Source: Corynebacterium sp.
GTDB taxonomy: Bacteria > Actinomycetota > Actinomycetes > Mycobacteriales > Mycobacteriaceae
Length of the DNA stretch: 64,000 nucleotides
Direction of reading: 5' to 3'
Assembly (NCBI RefSeq): GCF_030538285.1
Contig: NZ_JAUNUG010000005.1
Span: 24,651-88,650, forward strand
The notes below the pieces were generated by a model. The model did not search any database, was not told the DNA's origin, and saw only the letters and a list, made by a program, of their open reading frames with translations. The position numbers were made by a program, and so were the translations under genes. Positions 42,454-51,783 of the stretch are shown here, piece after piece (within the stretch, counting starts at the first letter, position 1; each line of letters starts with the position of its first letter).

Positions 42454-43812
42454 GTGTCCGCCTACTACACAGTCAACAACCCCGACGACCCCCTGGCCGT
42501 GGCTGCCACCGCCGTCACCAAAGCTCAGTACACCCTGTGGCGCAGCCAGGCCGATGCCATTGACAACCAACTCGATTCCGACGCCGTCTACGCTCCCATC
42601 GTCCGTTCCACGGGTGAGGGCAAATGGACGGTCGAACACAACCTCTTCGCCCTCGCCACCCTCGATGAGTTGCCGCAGCTGCGGGCGCTTGTTGAGGAGC
42701 TCTATCACCTCGACATGAAGCGCCTGCGCACCGTTGAATCCGCCTTGGCCATGGCCGACCGGGAGTACTTCCCGCAGCTGGATTCCCTGATCACCGCATA
42801 CCTCACCTCCACCCGCGCTAATCAGCCGCTGCCCTCGCCAAAGGCGATGAAGAAGCGGATCCAGGCGATGGTTAACGAGCTTGATTGCTCGATCACCACC
42901 GACCAGGAAGACCCTGACCTTCCCCAGCTCACCTACCACGTGGAGTTCAACTCCGACGGAACCGCCGACCTGTCCGCTCGACTGGACGCGGCCTCAGCGG
43001 CGGCTGTCGATAAGCGGGTGCGGGCTCTGGCCCGGAGGCGGGGTATCGGCCTCGCGGAGGCACACGCGCTGCTGGTCACCGGGGAGGACGAGGGGGTCAC
43101 GGTCAACCTCAACCTCTACCGGGCCCACGATGTGCCCGGCGCCCCCACCTACCTGCCCCGGGCCGGCTGGCTCAACCCGCAGCGTACCGCGGAGTGGGAG
43201 GCGAAGGCCGCGACCATCCGAGATATGGACATCATCTACGACAAGGTCAGCCGGGGATACAGCACTCCGGAGGACATCGAGGCCTGCGTCGAAGGCATCG
43301 ATGACCAGTGCATCTTCCCCTGCTGCGAGGCCCCGGGAGAATTCTGCGACAACGACCACATCGTCAACTACGACGACGGTGGGCCAACCACCGCCCGTAA
43401 TCTGCGGAAGCTGTGCCGCCGACACCACAACCTCAAGACAGCTGGCCATTTCCGCTACATCATCTGCCCCGTGACCGGCAACGCCATCTTCCTCTTCGCC
43501 GACGGCAGCTGGGTGGAGAACGAGTCCGATGGCCCGCTGGCCAGCGAGAACCGCCAGTGGGTGCAGACTTTCCGGCAGCGCCGTAACGCCCGCAACGAGC
43601 GGGTCCGGGCGGCAGCGCAGGAGCGCCGGCGCCAGCTAAACGAGGCCGCTGATGCCGCGCACGAGAGCAGTCAGGCCGCCGGCGGTGGCGAGCAGGAGGG
43701 CGAGGGTGCGTGCCCGTGGTCGGCTGACCTTCTTACTGAGGCGGACGCCGATCCACAGGCCGAGCGCCATACCGATGATGCCCACGGGCCACACGAGCCA
43801 GTTGGTGTCTGA
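42454..43812 (+). CDS. HNH endonuclease, DUF222/13E12 family
   Basis: About 452 aa. The N-terminal two-thirds are DUF222-like helical sequence (TLDELPQLRALVEELY, SARLDAASAAAVDKRVRAL). The HNH domain near residues 285-330 shows CCEAPGEFCDNDHIVNYDDGG and NLRKLCRRHHNLKT with zinc-type cysteines. The family is multicopy in Actinobacteria (13E12 repeats) with unknown biological role, probably mobile. GTG 42454 lies behind GGGAGG. The last 59 codons run antisense through the 3' end of the TauE/SafE gene, so the tail is probably acquired read-through. Confidence 0.88.
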   Translation: MSAYYTVNNPDDPLAVAATAVTKAQYTLWRSQADAIDNQLDSDAVYAPIVRSTGEGKWTVEHNLFALATLDELPQLRALVEELYHLDMKRLRTVESALAMADREYFPQLDSLITAYLTSTRANQPLPSPKAMKKRIQAMVNELDCSITTDQEDPDLPQLTYHVEFNSDGTADLSARLDAASAAAVDKRVRALARRRGIGLAEAHALLVTGEDEGVTVNLNLYRAHDVPGAPTYLPRAGWLNPQRTAEWEAKAATIRDMDIIYDKVSRGYSTPEDIEACVEGIDDQCIFPCCEAPGEFCDNDHIVNYDDGGPTTARNLRKLCRRHHNLKTAGHFRYIICPVTGNAIFLFADGSWVENESDGPLASENRQWVQTFRQRRNARNERVRAAAQERRRQLNEAADAAHESSQAAGGGEQEGEGACPWSADLLTEADADPQAERHTDDAHGPHEPVGV

Positions 43813-44382
43813 GAGGTCACCCGCACCGAGGAGAATCTTGATGCCAAAAGAAATGGCTCCGGCCACCATGAAAATCGGCTGCAGCGTGGCCGCAAAGGAC
43901 TGCTGCGCCCAGCGTGACGCCTGCGCGTACACCGTGATCGCGGGCCCGGCGATACCGGCCAGGGTGTTCATGAAGCCACCGACGATACCGGCCACCACGG
44001 CGGGGGCGTTTCCGGTTACCGGCGGGACGTATTTCTGCCCGAAGGTCGTGGCCGCCAGCGCCAGCAGCAGCAGGGCACCGACGATGGCCTGCAGCAGCGC
44101 CGGGGAGAATTCCCGCACGAGCAACGCACCGGGCACAGCACCGATGACCAGGACGGAGGCGATCAGGGCGAACTTGCGCCAGTCGACGTACTCGCGGACG
44201 GTGGCAGTCGTGGCGGCGGCGTTGAGGAACGCGAGGATATTTACCACGAGGATGCCCTCCACCGGGCCCATCGTCACCGCCAGGACCGGGCCAGCAACGA
44301 GACCGAGGCCCATGCCGGAGATCCGCTGGAGGGCGGATCCGACGAGAACGATGAGGAGGAGCAGAAGGAGTTCGGCGAGCAC
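43636..44382 (-). CDS. TauE/SafE-family membrane transporter
   Basis: A 248-aa protein with about eight hydrophobic segments: QRISGMGLGLVAGPVLAV near the start, a GGFMNTLAGIAGPAITVY motif in the second half, and a short charged loop (RLSKKVSRPRARTL). The family exports sulfite, sulfonates or related anions; the substrate is unknown. GTG at 44382 follows coaD by 9 nt, so it is the last gene of the coaD operon. Its 3' 177 nt overlap the HNH gene on the opposite strand. Confidence 0.88.
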   Translation of the reverse strand: MLAELLLLLLIVLVGSALQRISGMGLGLVAGPVLAVTMGPVEGILVVNILAFLNAAATTATVREYVDWRKFALIASVLVIGAVPGALLVREFSPALLQAIVGALLLLALAATTFGQKYVPPVTGNAPAVVAGIVGGFMNTLAGIAGPAITVYAQASRWAQQSFAATLQPIFMVAGAISFGIKILLGAGDLSDTNWLVWPVGIIGMALGLWIGVRLSKKVSRPRARTLALLLATAGGLTALVRGISGLV

Positions 44383-44391
44383 CCGCTCAGA

Positions 44392-44877
44392 CTACTCCCC
44401 TACTGCGGCGTACTTCGCCTTGACTGCTTCGACGACGGGTTCGGGCAGCAGACCGGAGACGTCGCCGCCGTATTTGGCGACTTCCTTGCACAGGGAGGAA
44501 GAGATATAACCGTATTTTTCATCGGTGAGCAGGAAGAACGTGTCGATGCCAGAGAGACGCCGGTTCATCTGGGCCATGGGCAACTCATACTCATAGTCCA
44601 GGGCGGTGCGCAGACCCTTCACCAGCGCGGAGATCCCATGTTGGTTGGTGTAGTCGACAAGCAGACCACCCCACCAGTCGACGCTGATATTGGGCACATC
44701 CGCGGTGGAACGCCGGATGAGGTCCATGCGCTCGTCGACGGTGAACAATCCGGAGTGCTTGTTGGGGTTGGCGGTGACCAGCACGACGACTTCATCGAAG
44801 TGGCTGGCGGCACGCCGGTAGATGTCGAGGTGACCCATGGTCACCGGATCGAAGGATCCGGGGCAGACGGCTTTCAC
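44392..44877 (-). CDS. coaD: Phosphopantetheine adenylyltransferase
   Basis: A 161-aa nucleotidyltransferase making dephospho-CoA from 4'-phosphopantetheine and ATP. T/HxGH motif GSFDPVTMGHLDIYRRA, then ALVKGLRTALDYEYELPMAQMNR and the ISSSLCKEVAKYGGDV signature. GTG start at 44877 abuts the rsmD stop (TAAGTG), so it is coupled to rsmD. Together with coaE elsewhere in the window, the two last CoA steps are covered. Confidence 0.97.
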   Translation of the reverse strand: MKAVCPGSFDPVTMGHLDIYRRAASHFDEVVVLVTANPNKHSGLFTVDERMDLIRRSTADVPNISVDWWGGLLVDYTNQHGISALVKGLRTALDYEYELPMAQMNRRLSGIDTFFLLTDEKYGYISSSLCKEVAKYGGDVSGLLPEPVVEAVKAKYAAVGE

Positions 44878-45450
44878 TTATTCGTCCTCTCGGTGGTAGA
44901 CGGCCATGTCCATACGGGCGATGCCGTAGGTACGCTTCTTCAGCTTCTGGGTGGTCGGGGTGTACTCCGCCGGCCAGGCGGTCTCCGGGGAGGAGACGTG
45001 GCGCTCGATGACGACGGCGGCGCCGTCGACAAGCACGGGGCGTAGGGCCTCCAGCATTTCGACGACAGCCTCGTCGCTGAGCTCATAAGGCGGGTCGGCC
45101 AGCACCATGTCGAAGTAGTTATGCGGGGCGTGCGCCAGGTAGGTGGAGGCCTTCATCTCCTCGATGGTCACGTGAGGATGCTTCACGACGCCCGCGTTAT
45201 GCTCAATGATCTTCACCGCGGCAGGGTTGTTCTCCACGAGGACCACCTCAGCGGCCCCACGGGAGGCAGCCTCCAGGCCGAGCGCGCCGGAGCCGGCGAA
45301 GAGATCGAGCACGCGGGCATCGGTGAAACCAAAACGGACCTGCAGTGAGGAGAACAGTCCCTCACGCGCGCGGTCGGAGGTGGGGCGCGTACCGGCGGGC
45401 GGGACCTTGATCTTCCGGCCGCGGGCCTCCCCGGAAATGATGCGGGTCAT
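44878..45450 (-). CDS. rsmD: 16S rRNA (guanine966-N2)-methyltransferase
   Basis: A 190-aa methyltransferase. RIISGEARGRKIKVPP and TRPTSDRAREGLFSSL at the N-terminus, SAM site VLDLFAGSGALGLEAASRG, catalytic loop LADPPYEL (NPPY-like DPPY). Modifies 16S rRNA G966 after assembly. Its ATG overlaps the stop of the small biotinyl-like gene upstream (ATGA), and it is coupled to coaD downstream, as in most Actinobacteria. Confidence 0.95.
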   Translation of the reverse strand: MTRIISGEARGRKIKVPPAGTRPTSDRAREGLFSSLQVRFGFTDARVLDLFAGSGALGLEAASRGAAEVVLVENNPAAVKIIEHNAGVVKHPHVTIEEMKASTYLAHAPHNYFDMVLADPPYELSDEAVVEMLEALRPVLVDGAAVVIERHVSSPETAWPAEYTPTTQKLKKRTYGIARMDMAVYHREDE

Positions 45451-45656
45451 TCGCTGACCTCCATGAGCAGGTCGCCGCCGAGCACGTCTGCGAAGTCCTC
45501 CGCAGCCACTCGGGAAACGGTCCCCGGGCCGGGGGCTAGCACGGGGGCCTCGAGTTTCACGGCCTCGACAGTGGCCAGAGGGTCACCGGTGGTGACCTGA
45601 TCACCGGCGGCGACGTGGAAACGCACGATGCCAGCGAAGGGGGCGCAGATATTCAT
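45447..45656 (-). CDS. Small biotin/lipoyl attachment-domain protein
   Basis: A 69-aa single biotinyl/lipoyl domain. MNICAPFAGIVRFHVAAGDQVTTGD, then TVEAVKLEAPVLAPGPGTV with the modifiable Lys in EAVKLEAP (usual form EAMKME), closing with GGDLLMEV. It may be biotinylated and act as a detachable carrier for an unlinked carboxylase, or be a relic. It lies between recG and rsmD. The same small gene is recalled beside recG in other corynebacteria, so it is probably conserved. Confidence 0.8.
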   Translation of the reverse strand: MNICAPFAGIVRFHVAAGDQVTTGDPLATVEAVKLEAPVLAPGPGTVSRVAAEDFADVLGGDLLMEVSE

Positions 45657-45666
45657 GCCCTCAAGA

Positions 45667-47772
45667 CTAGCTTTTCTCCAGATACTCCCGATCCTCGCGG
45701 TCGATCTCCAGAACGAGGCGTTGCGCGAGGAGGGGGTGGCGGTCGACGAGGGCGGTGGCGTCGGTGTTGGCGCGGTCGATGATGTCCAGATCGCGCAGCA
45801 GGTTAAGTAGGCGGACGGTTTTGGCGGCGCCGGACTGGCTGGTGCCCAGGACGTCACCTTCCTGCCGGTATTCCAGGTCGAGTTCGGCGAGCTCGAAACC
45901 ATCAGAGGTCGCGGCTACGGCGGCGATCCGCTGCCCGGCATCGGAAATCGGGCTGGCTTTGGTGTGGAACAGGCACAGGGAGGCGTGCCCGCCACGGCCG
46001 ACGCGGCCGCGCAGCTGGTGGAGCTGGGAGACGCCGAAGAGTTCGGATTCGCGGATGAGCATGACGGTGGCGTTGGGGACGTCGACGCCGACCTCGATGA
46101 CCGTGGTGGACACGAGGATCTGGATTTCCCCGGCGGCGAAACGCTGCATCATGAGGTCTTTCTCCTCACCGGGCATGCGGCCGTGGAGGTAGCCGACGGT
46201 GAAGTTGCGGAAGGGCCCCATGCCGAGGATGTCAAATACCTCGAGCACTCCGCCGTCGCCTTCGATGCGGGGGCAGACGACGTAGGCCTGGCGGCCGGCT
46301 TCGACCTCCTGGCCGATGCGGGTGATGGCGCGGCGCACCCAGGTGGGACGCGCCTCGGGTACCACGACGGATTCGATGGGCCGCCTACCGCCGGGCAACT
46401 CCCGCAGGGTCGATACGGCGAGATCGCCGAACACCGTCATGGCGATGGTGCGTGGGATGGGGGTCGCTGTCATGACGAGCAGGTGCGGGGTGAGCCCGTC
46501 GCGGCCTTTGGAACGCAGGCGGGCGCGCTGTTCCACGCCGAAGCGGTGCTGCTCATCCACCACCACCAGGCCGAGGGAGAAGAACTCCACGGTGTCCTGG
46601 ATGATGGCGTGCGTGCCCACCACGATGTCGGCCTGCCCTGACACGATGTCCAGCAACGCCTGGCGTTTGACGGGTACCGGCATGGATCCGGTGAGGGCGA
46701 CGACGGTGGCGGTGACGCCGGCGTCGGCAAGCAAGGTGGTGAGGGTGCGGGCGTGCTGCACGGCGAGGACTTCGGTGGGCGCGAGCAGGGCGCATTGGTG
46801 ACCGGCGTCGACGGCCTGCAGCATGGCGATCAGCGAGACGATCGTCTTGCCGGAGCCGACCTCACCTTGGAGCAGGCGGCTCATGGGGTCACCGGAGTCA
46901 AGGTCGGCGGCGATCTCGGCGACGACATCGAGCTGCCCGGAGGTCAGTTCATAGGGCAGGGCGCGCAGCAGGCCGGTGCGGTGGCCTTCGTCGATGGGGT
47001 TAAGGGGCGGGGCGTCGCGACGCAAGGTTTCTAGGCGACGCAACGCCATGACCAGCCCGAGCGTGAGCGCCTCGTTGTATTTCAGGCGCTGTTTATGCGG
47101 CTCGGGGCCTTCCGGTCCGGGGAAGTGCACGCCGCGGATGGCCTCATCGAAGCTCGGCAGACCAGTGGGCACCTCGCCGAGGGGTTCGGCGACGGGCGGC
47201 AGCGTCTCCAGGATGTGGCGCACCGCCGCCATGATCCGCCACGAGGCCATACTGGCGGTGGCGGGATAGATGGGGATGAAGTCGAGGCCGTCGAAAAGCT
47301 CATCGGGCTCACCGTAGAGCGACAGTGTCTTCAGCGATCCGGTGCCGGCCATCCGCTCTCCCGGGGCGGGCAGGATGAGGAAATCAGGGTGCTGCAGCTG
47401 GGGTTCGTTGCGGAAGAAGCGCAGCTTACCGGAGAACATCGCCCGTTTACCGGGGCTCAGGATGCGTTTGACAAAAGCCGAGTTGAAAAAGGAGGCGACG
47501 AAACGGGTGTGCCCGTCACTGAGCACCACGCGGGTGATGATGCGCTTGTCCCGGTGATAATCGGAAATCGACAGCACCTCACCGACGCAGGTGATGATGT
47601 CACCTTCATCGGCGTCGTCAGCCAGCACTTCGGATCCGTGCCGTGACCAGGCGCGCGGGAAATGCTCCAGCACTTCCATGCAGGTGGTGTAACCGAAGGC
47701 CTTATCCAGCGCCTTCGCCTCTTTCGCGGGCAGCACGTCTTTCAGAAGCCGTTCATCACGCCACCCGAGCAT
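45667..47772 (-). CDS. recG: ATP-dependent DNA helicase RecG
   Basis: A 701-aa branch-migration helicase that rescues stalled forks. N-terminal wedge/OB domain (DIITCVGEVLSIS near residue 70), Walker A LLQGEVGSGKTIVSL near 305, DEQHRFG box (VVVDEQHRFGVEQRA), VMTATPIPRTIAMTVFGDL, and C-terminal QLRGRVGRGGHASLC. The start ATG 47772 (MLGWRDERLLKDVLP) lies 1 nt after the DAK stop. Coupled to the neighbouring kinase gene. Confidence 0.96.
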   Translation of the reverse strand: MLGWRDERLLKDVLPAKEAKALDKAFGYTTCMEVLEHFPRAWSRHGSEVLADDADEGDIITCVGEVLSISDYHRDKRIITRVVLSDGHTRFVASFFNSAFVKRILSPGKRAMFSGKLRFFRNEPQLQHPDFLILPAPGERMAGTGSLKTLSLYGEPDELFDGLDFIPIYPATASMASWRIMAAVRHILETLPPVAEPLGEVPTGLPSFDEAIRGVHFPGPEGPEPHKQRLKYNEALTLGLVMALRRLETLRRDAPPLNPIDEGHRTGLLRALPYELTSGQLDVVAEIAADLDSGDPMSRLLQGEVGSGKTIVSLIAMLQAVDAGHQCALLAPTEVLAVQHARTLTTLLADAGVTATVVALTGSMPVPVKRQALLDIVSGQADIVVGTHAIIQDTVEFFSLGLVVVDEQHRFGVEQRARLRSKGRDGLTPHLLVMTATPIPRTIAMTVFGDLAVSTLRELPGGRRPIESVVVPEARPTWVRRAITRIGQEVEAGRQAYVVCPRIEGDGGVLEVFDILGMGPFRNFTVGYLHGRMPGEEKDLMMQRFAAGEIQILVSTTVIEVGVDVPNATVMLIRESELFGVSQLHQLRGRVGRGGHASLCLFHTKASPISDAGQRIAAVAATSDGFELAELDLEYRQEGDVLGTSQSGAAKTVRLLNLLRDLDIIDRANTDATALVDRHPLLAQRLVLEIDREDREYLEKS

Positions 47773-47773
47773 G

Positions 47774-49201
47774 CTACTCCACCCCGATCTCCACCAGATG
47801 CCCCAAGCCGTCGGCGGGGAAGGACATGACATCGACGTCGAGCGCCGCATCAAGCTTATCGACGTCCAGTTCCGTCCCCGTCAGCAGGATAACGTGCTCG
47901 CCGCCCGCGGACAGGAGATTACGGCAGGCGGCCTCGGTCGCGTCCTCGATGCTGCCTGTGGCATCGCAGATGATATCGGTGCGCATCGCGGTGGCGGCCT
48001 CGGTCATGGTGTAGGCGGCCACCCCGATGGGGGCTTCCGGATCGTGGACGCTCAACGCCGCGATTCCGGTGACCAAGCGGCTGGTGGGCACAATGGTGAA
48101 AGTCTGCTCGAAGGCGTGGGTGGAGCGTTCCACAGAGACCAACTGGCGGCGATCGAGCAGGCCGTTAGGCAACAGGATCAGTTCCTGGGCGCGGGAGGTG
48201 CGCACCTGGGCGAGGATCTCGGTGACTACGTTGTCGCCCGGCGTGACCACCACTGCCCCGGCCTCCCGGTAGAGCTCCGCGACGGAGCCGGGTGGGGTGA
48301 CGGCGACGACGACGCGGCGGGGGGCCTCGACTTGGGGGGCGTCGGGAAGCACCTCCAGCCGCAGGTCAGTGACGGCGCCGGCCCCGAAGGCGGTCTCGAT
48401 GACCCTGCCCGCGTCGCGGGAGTGAATGTGCACGCGCCCGGAAGTATCGTCCGCGCGGGCGATGACCAGGCTGTCACCGAGCGGCCCGAGCAGTGACTGC
48501 AGTTGATCGAGATCGCCGTGGAAGAAGAAGGTCACCTCGAGCTCGGGGGCCGGTCCATTGGGGGTGATATCCACCTGTGCCTGCACCTGGGTGCCCTCGA
48601 TCTCGGCGATCAAGGTCTCCAGGAGGACCACGAAACCGGCGCCGCCTGCGTCCACGACCCCCGCCTCGCGCAGGACGTCCAGTTGGGAGGGGGTCTTCGC
48701 CAGGGCGGTGCGGGCCGCGGAGAAAGCAGCGCTGACAACCGCATGCAGGTCCCCCTCCGCGGATTCCGCGGCCCCGGCGGCTGCCCGCAACACGGTGATG
48801 ACGGTGCCCTCCACCGGCTCCGCGATCGCCCGGTCCACCAGGGAGACAGCGAGTGTGAGGGAACGCGCAATGCTGGCTGCGTCGATGGGACCGCGGGCGG
48901 CGGAATCGGCGACGGCACGCAAGACCTGAGATAACACCAGCCCGGAGTTGCCGCGCGCCCCGCGCACGCTACCGCTGGCCAAGGCGGCGGCCACCTCCGG
49001 GGCTCCAGTGCCCGCGGGCAACTTGTCGGCCTCCTTCAGCGCCGCCTCCATGGTGTGGGTCATATTGGAGCCGGTATCGGCATCGGGGACCGGGAACACG
49101 TTGAGAGCGTTGATCTCCGCGCGGCGGGCGGACAGTTCGGCGACGGCGCGCGCCGCCCAGGTGTGCAGGCGGGGACCGTCGAGCTCTCGCGGATAGGGCA
49201 T
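47774..49201 (-). CDS. DAK2/DhaL-DegV-linked kinase (FakA-like)
   Basis: A 475-aa protein. The DhaL ATP-binding domain is N-terminal (INALNVFPVPDADTGSNMTHTM with the DxDxG metal motif; ALASGSVRGARGNSGLVLSQ). A middle domain follows and then a C-terminal region (EQTFTIVPTSR), as in fatty-acid kinase subunit FakA and YloV. It probably phosphorylates a fatty acid bound by a DegV-like carrier encoded elsewhere. Directly upstream of recG, as in other Gram-positive bacteria. Confidence 0.88.
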   Translation of the reverse strand: MPYPRELDGPRLHTWAARAVAELSARRAEINALNVFPVPDADTGSNMTHTMEAALKEADKLPAGTGAPEVAAALASGSVRGARGNSGLVLSQVLRAVADSAARGPIDAASIARSLTLAVSLVDRAIAEPVEGTVITVLRAAAGAAESAEGDLHAVVSAAFSAARTALAKTPSQLDVLREAGVVDAGGAGFVVLLETLIAEIEGTQVQAQVDITPNGPAPELEVTFFFHGDLDQLQSLLGPLGDSLVIARADDTSGRVHIHSRDAGRVIETAFGAGAVTDLRLEVLPDAPQVEAPRRVVVAVTPPGSVAELYREAGAVVVTPGDNVVTEILAQVRTSRAQELILLPNGLLDRRQLVSVERSTHAFEQTFTIVPTSRLVTGIAALSVHDPEAPIGVAAYTMTEAATAMRTDIICDATGSIEDATEAACRNLLSAGGEHVILLTGTELDVDKLDAALDVDVMSFPADGLGHLVEIGVE

Positions 49202-49212
49202 AACGCCGTAGT

Positions 49213-49857
49213 CTACAGCCGCCAGTCGACCGGTTCGGCTCCAACAGACTCCAGATAGGCATTCGCCCGCGAAAAGGGGCGGGAGCCGAAGAAACCGCGG
49301 GAGGCAGACAGTGGTGAGGGGTGCGGGGATTCAATACGTGGGGTATCCCCCAGGAAGCGGGCGGCCGACTGGGCGTCACGGCCCCACAGGATGGCCACCA
49401 GCGGTCTGTCCCGGGAAGTCAGCGCCCGAATGGCGGCCTCCGTCACCGCCTCCCAGCCCTTCCCGCGGTGGGAGGCGGCCTCACCAGGGCGCACGGTGAG
49501 CACCCGGTTGAGCAGCAGCACTCCCTGCCGGGACCAGGGGGTGAGGTCCCCGTCGGCAGGCGGTTCTACACCCACATCCTCCTTGAGCTCCCGGTAGATG
49601 TTGACCAGGCTGCGTGGGGGGCGGATGCCGGGGCGCGTCGAGAAGCTCAGTCCCATCGCATGTCCGGGCGTGGGATAGGGATCCTGCCCGACGATGAGCA
49701 CCTTGACCTCGTCGAATGGGTCCTGGAATGCCCGCAGGATATCGTCCCCGGCCGGCAGGTAGGCCGGTTCGGCGCGCAGGAAATCCCCCAGGTCATGGAT
49801 CTGCTTCTCGACGCCCGCCAGCGCCGCCCTCCAGGATTCATGTACAGGCAGTGCCAT
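49213..49857 (-). CDS. ung: Uracil-DNA glycosylase
   Basis: A 214-aa family 1 UDG that removes uracil from DNA. The water-activating motif is [21 protein letters not shown], then [17 protein letters not shown] and the DNA-groove loop [18 protein letters not shown] 49857 overlaps the thiL stop (TAATG), so it is translationally coupled. Normal length. Confidence 0.97.
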   Translation of the reverse strand: MALPVHESWRAALAGVEKQIHDLGDFLRAEPAYLPAGDDILRAFQDPFDEVKVLIVGQDPYPTPGHAMGLSFSTRPGIRPPRSLVNIYRELKEDVGVEPPADGDLTPWSRQGVLLLNRVLTVRPGEAASHRGKGWEAVTEAAIRALTSRDRPLVAILWGRDAQSAARFLGDTPRIESPHPSPLSASRGFFGSRPFSRANAYLESVGAEPVDWRL

Positions 49858-50822
49858 TAAAAGCTCACCCACCCGTGGCCGTACTTGGGGTCCTGGCCGT
49901 CGACGGTGACTCCTTCGCCGCGGATGACCCGGCCGATGACCGAGAAACCGGAGGGCGGGTCGCCGGCGGTGGTGGCCAGCAGAGTGTGGTCCTCGCCGCC
50001 GGTGAGGACCCATTCCCAGGGGTCGGCGTCGAGAAGCTCGGCGGCCTCCCACAGCAACGTGGGTGGGGCGATGTCGGCGGAATGCAGATCGATGCCGACC
50101 CCGGATCGTCGCGCAATGGTGGTGAGGTCGACGATGAGACCATCGGAGTTATCGGTCATGGCGGTGGCGCCAGTCGCGCGCGCCACCACCCCGCGGCCGG
50201 GGGTGAGGCGGGGGGCGCAGTGGGCGTCGATAAGCGGGCGCAAGTTCTCCGGCACGTCACGGCCGAAACGATCCAACAAGGCCAGGCCCGCGGCCGACCA
50301 ACCGAGCATGCCGTGCGCGACGACGCGCTGCCCGGGCCGCGCCCGATCCAGAGTGAGCTCCGGGCGCGAACCTCCCAGAGAGCCGATCGCCGTGACTGAC
50401 AGCACCAGATCATTACCTGCGGTCAGGTCACCGCCGACCAGTTCCGCGGAATACTCCCCCACCTTCGAGTGGATGCCTTCGGCGATCCCCCGCAGATAGG
50501 ACACCGGGGTATGCGCCGGGGCGGAGACCGCCAGCAAAGCCGCGATGGGGCGCGCACCCATCGCCTCAATATCGGCGAAATTCTGCACTATCGCCTTCTG
50601 CCCGATCTCCTCCGGCGTGGACCAATCGACCCGGAAATGACGTCCCTCGATGAGCATGTCCGTCGTCGCCACCGCCCGGGAATTCGGGGAAGCATGGCTG
50701 AGGACCGCCGCATCATCACCGTTGCGTCGCGAGGGTGCCGCCGCGACAATCACCTCGATGGCGCGGTGTTCACCGACGTCACCGAGCGTCGGGCCCCTAA
50801 AGTGGGCGGGAAAGCTGGTCAC
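49857..50822 (-). CDS. thiL: Thiamine-monophosphate kinase
   Basis: About 321 aa. Phosphorylates thiamine monophosphate to the diphosphate. GDDAAVL near the N-terminus, [11 protein letters not shown] (Mg/ATP site), [20 protein letters not shown] and [11 protein letters not shown] follow the AIR-synthase-like fold. GTG 50822 with AAGGG upstream is preferred over the in-frame ATG at 50852, which would overlap the divergent DUF3515 start. Coupled to ung. Confidence 0.93.
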   Translation of the reverse strand: MTSFPAHFRGPTLGDVGEHRAIEVIVAAAPSRRNGDDAAVLSHASPNSRAVATTDMLIEGRHFRVDWSTPEEIGQKAIVQNFADIEAMGARPIAALLAVSAPAHTPVSYLRGIAEGIHSKVGEYSAELVGGDLTAGNDLVLSVTAIGSLGGSRPELTLDRARPGQRVVAHGMLGWSAAGLALLDRFGRDVPENLRPLIDAHCAPRLTPGRGVVARATGATAMTDNSDGLIVDLTTIARRSGVGIDLHSADIAPPTLLWEAAELLDADPWEWVLTGGEDHTLLATTAGDPPSGFSVIGRVIRGEGVTVDGQDPKYGHGWVSF

Positions 50823-50850
50823 GCGGACCCTTTCGATAGACTTCACATAC

Positions 50851-51783
50851 ATGAGCTCCGCTTACCAACCTAGTCGTTCCGGTCGAACCGCCATCTACCT
50901 CTCCCTGGTGTTGGCGGTCGCTCTGGTTCTCGGTGTTGTCATCGGCGCGAAAGTCGTCTTCGACCGCGCCGCCAAGCAGCCGGTCCCCATGAGCGACTTG
51001 CCGGCCCCCCTGGCGGACTCCCCCGAATGCGCATCCTTCATAAACACCCTCCCCGCTGAGCTCATCGGCCATGACCGCGCCGAGATCGCTGAACCCGCTC
51101 CCGACGGTGTCGCCGCCTGGGCATCGAGTTCCACCGAGCGAGTCACCCTGCGCTGCGGCGTGGACCTTCCCCTGCAGTACACCGCCTACGCCCCGACCGA
51201 ACAGGTCGACGGGGTGGAGTGGCTGCGCATCACCGACGCCACCCCCGGATCCACCCTGCAGACCTGGTACACCGTCGACCGCAAGCAGGTGGTGGCCGTG
51301 ACCGCCGATGCCGAGGGCCTGGGCCGGGCGGAAGAGCCGATCAGCGAGCTGAGCGAGGCCGTCGCCGCACTGCCCACCGCCTCACACGAGCCTTTCCCCG
51401 CGCCGCTGTCCCAGCTGGCCTCCGGCGACACGGACGTGTGTGGGGATCTGCTCACCGCCCTGCCGGAAACCGTCGCCACCGACTACCAGCGCATTTATGT
51501 CCCCGAGGACCATACCGTCGCCTGGACCGCCGATGGTCGCGAGCCGATCGTGCTGCGCTGCGGTGTCGCGCCGCCGGAGAACTACGAGCCGGGCATCCAG
51601 CTCAACCAGGTCAACGACATCGTCTGGTTCGAGGACACCGTCCTGGCGTCCGGCACGACCGCGGGCACCTGGTTCGCGTTGGGCCGGGAAACCGACATCG
51701 CCGTGAGCACCCCGCAGGATGTGAGCAGCGAGGTACTGGTGCAGCTCGGTGATGTTATCGCCGAGCAGACTCAAGAGCAGTAG
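50851..51783 (+). CDS. DUF3515-type exported protein with duplicated domain
   Basis: A 310-aa protein. One N-terminal transmembrane segment (IYLSLVLAVALVLGVVIGA) anchors two copies of the domain: residues about 55-180 (CASFINTLPAEL, VTLRCGVDLPLQY, WLRITD) and about 195-310 (CGDLLTALPETV, IVLRCGVAPPENYE, DIVWFED). Each has a pair of cysteines. DUF3515 is restricted to Actinobacteria and is usually one copy; function unknown. Divergent from thiL by 28 bp; 3' overlap of 29 nt with ddl. Confidence 0.85.
   Translation: MSSAYQPSRSGRTAIYLSLVLAVALVLGVVIGAKVVFDRAAKQPVPMSDLPAPLADSPECASFINTLPAELIGHDRAEIAEPAPDGVAAWASSSTERVTLRCGVDLPLQYTAYAPTEQVDGVEWLRITDATPGSTLQTWYTVDRKQVVAVTADAEGLGRAEEPISELSEAVAALPTASHEPFPAPLSQLASGDTDVCGDLLTALPETVATDYQRIYVPEDHTVAWTADGREPIVLRCGVAPPENYEPGIQLNQVNDIVWFEDTVLASGTTAGTWFALGRETDIAVSTPQDVSSEVLVQLGDVIAEQTQEQ

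Noticed and set aside
42454..43812. Group I/II intron or homing site around the HNH gene
   Set aside because: The HNH protein is a DUF222 family member in its own gene; neighbours are intact and no intron structure was seen.
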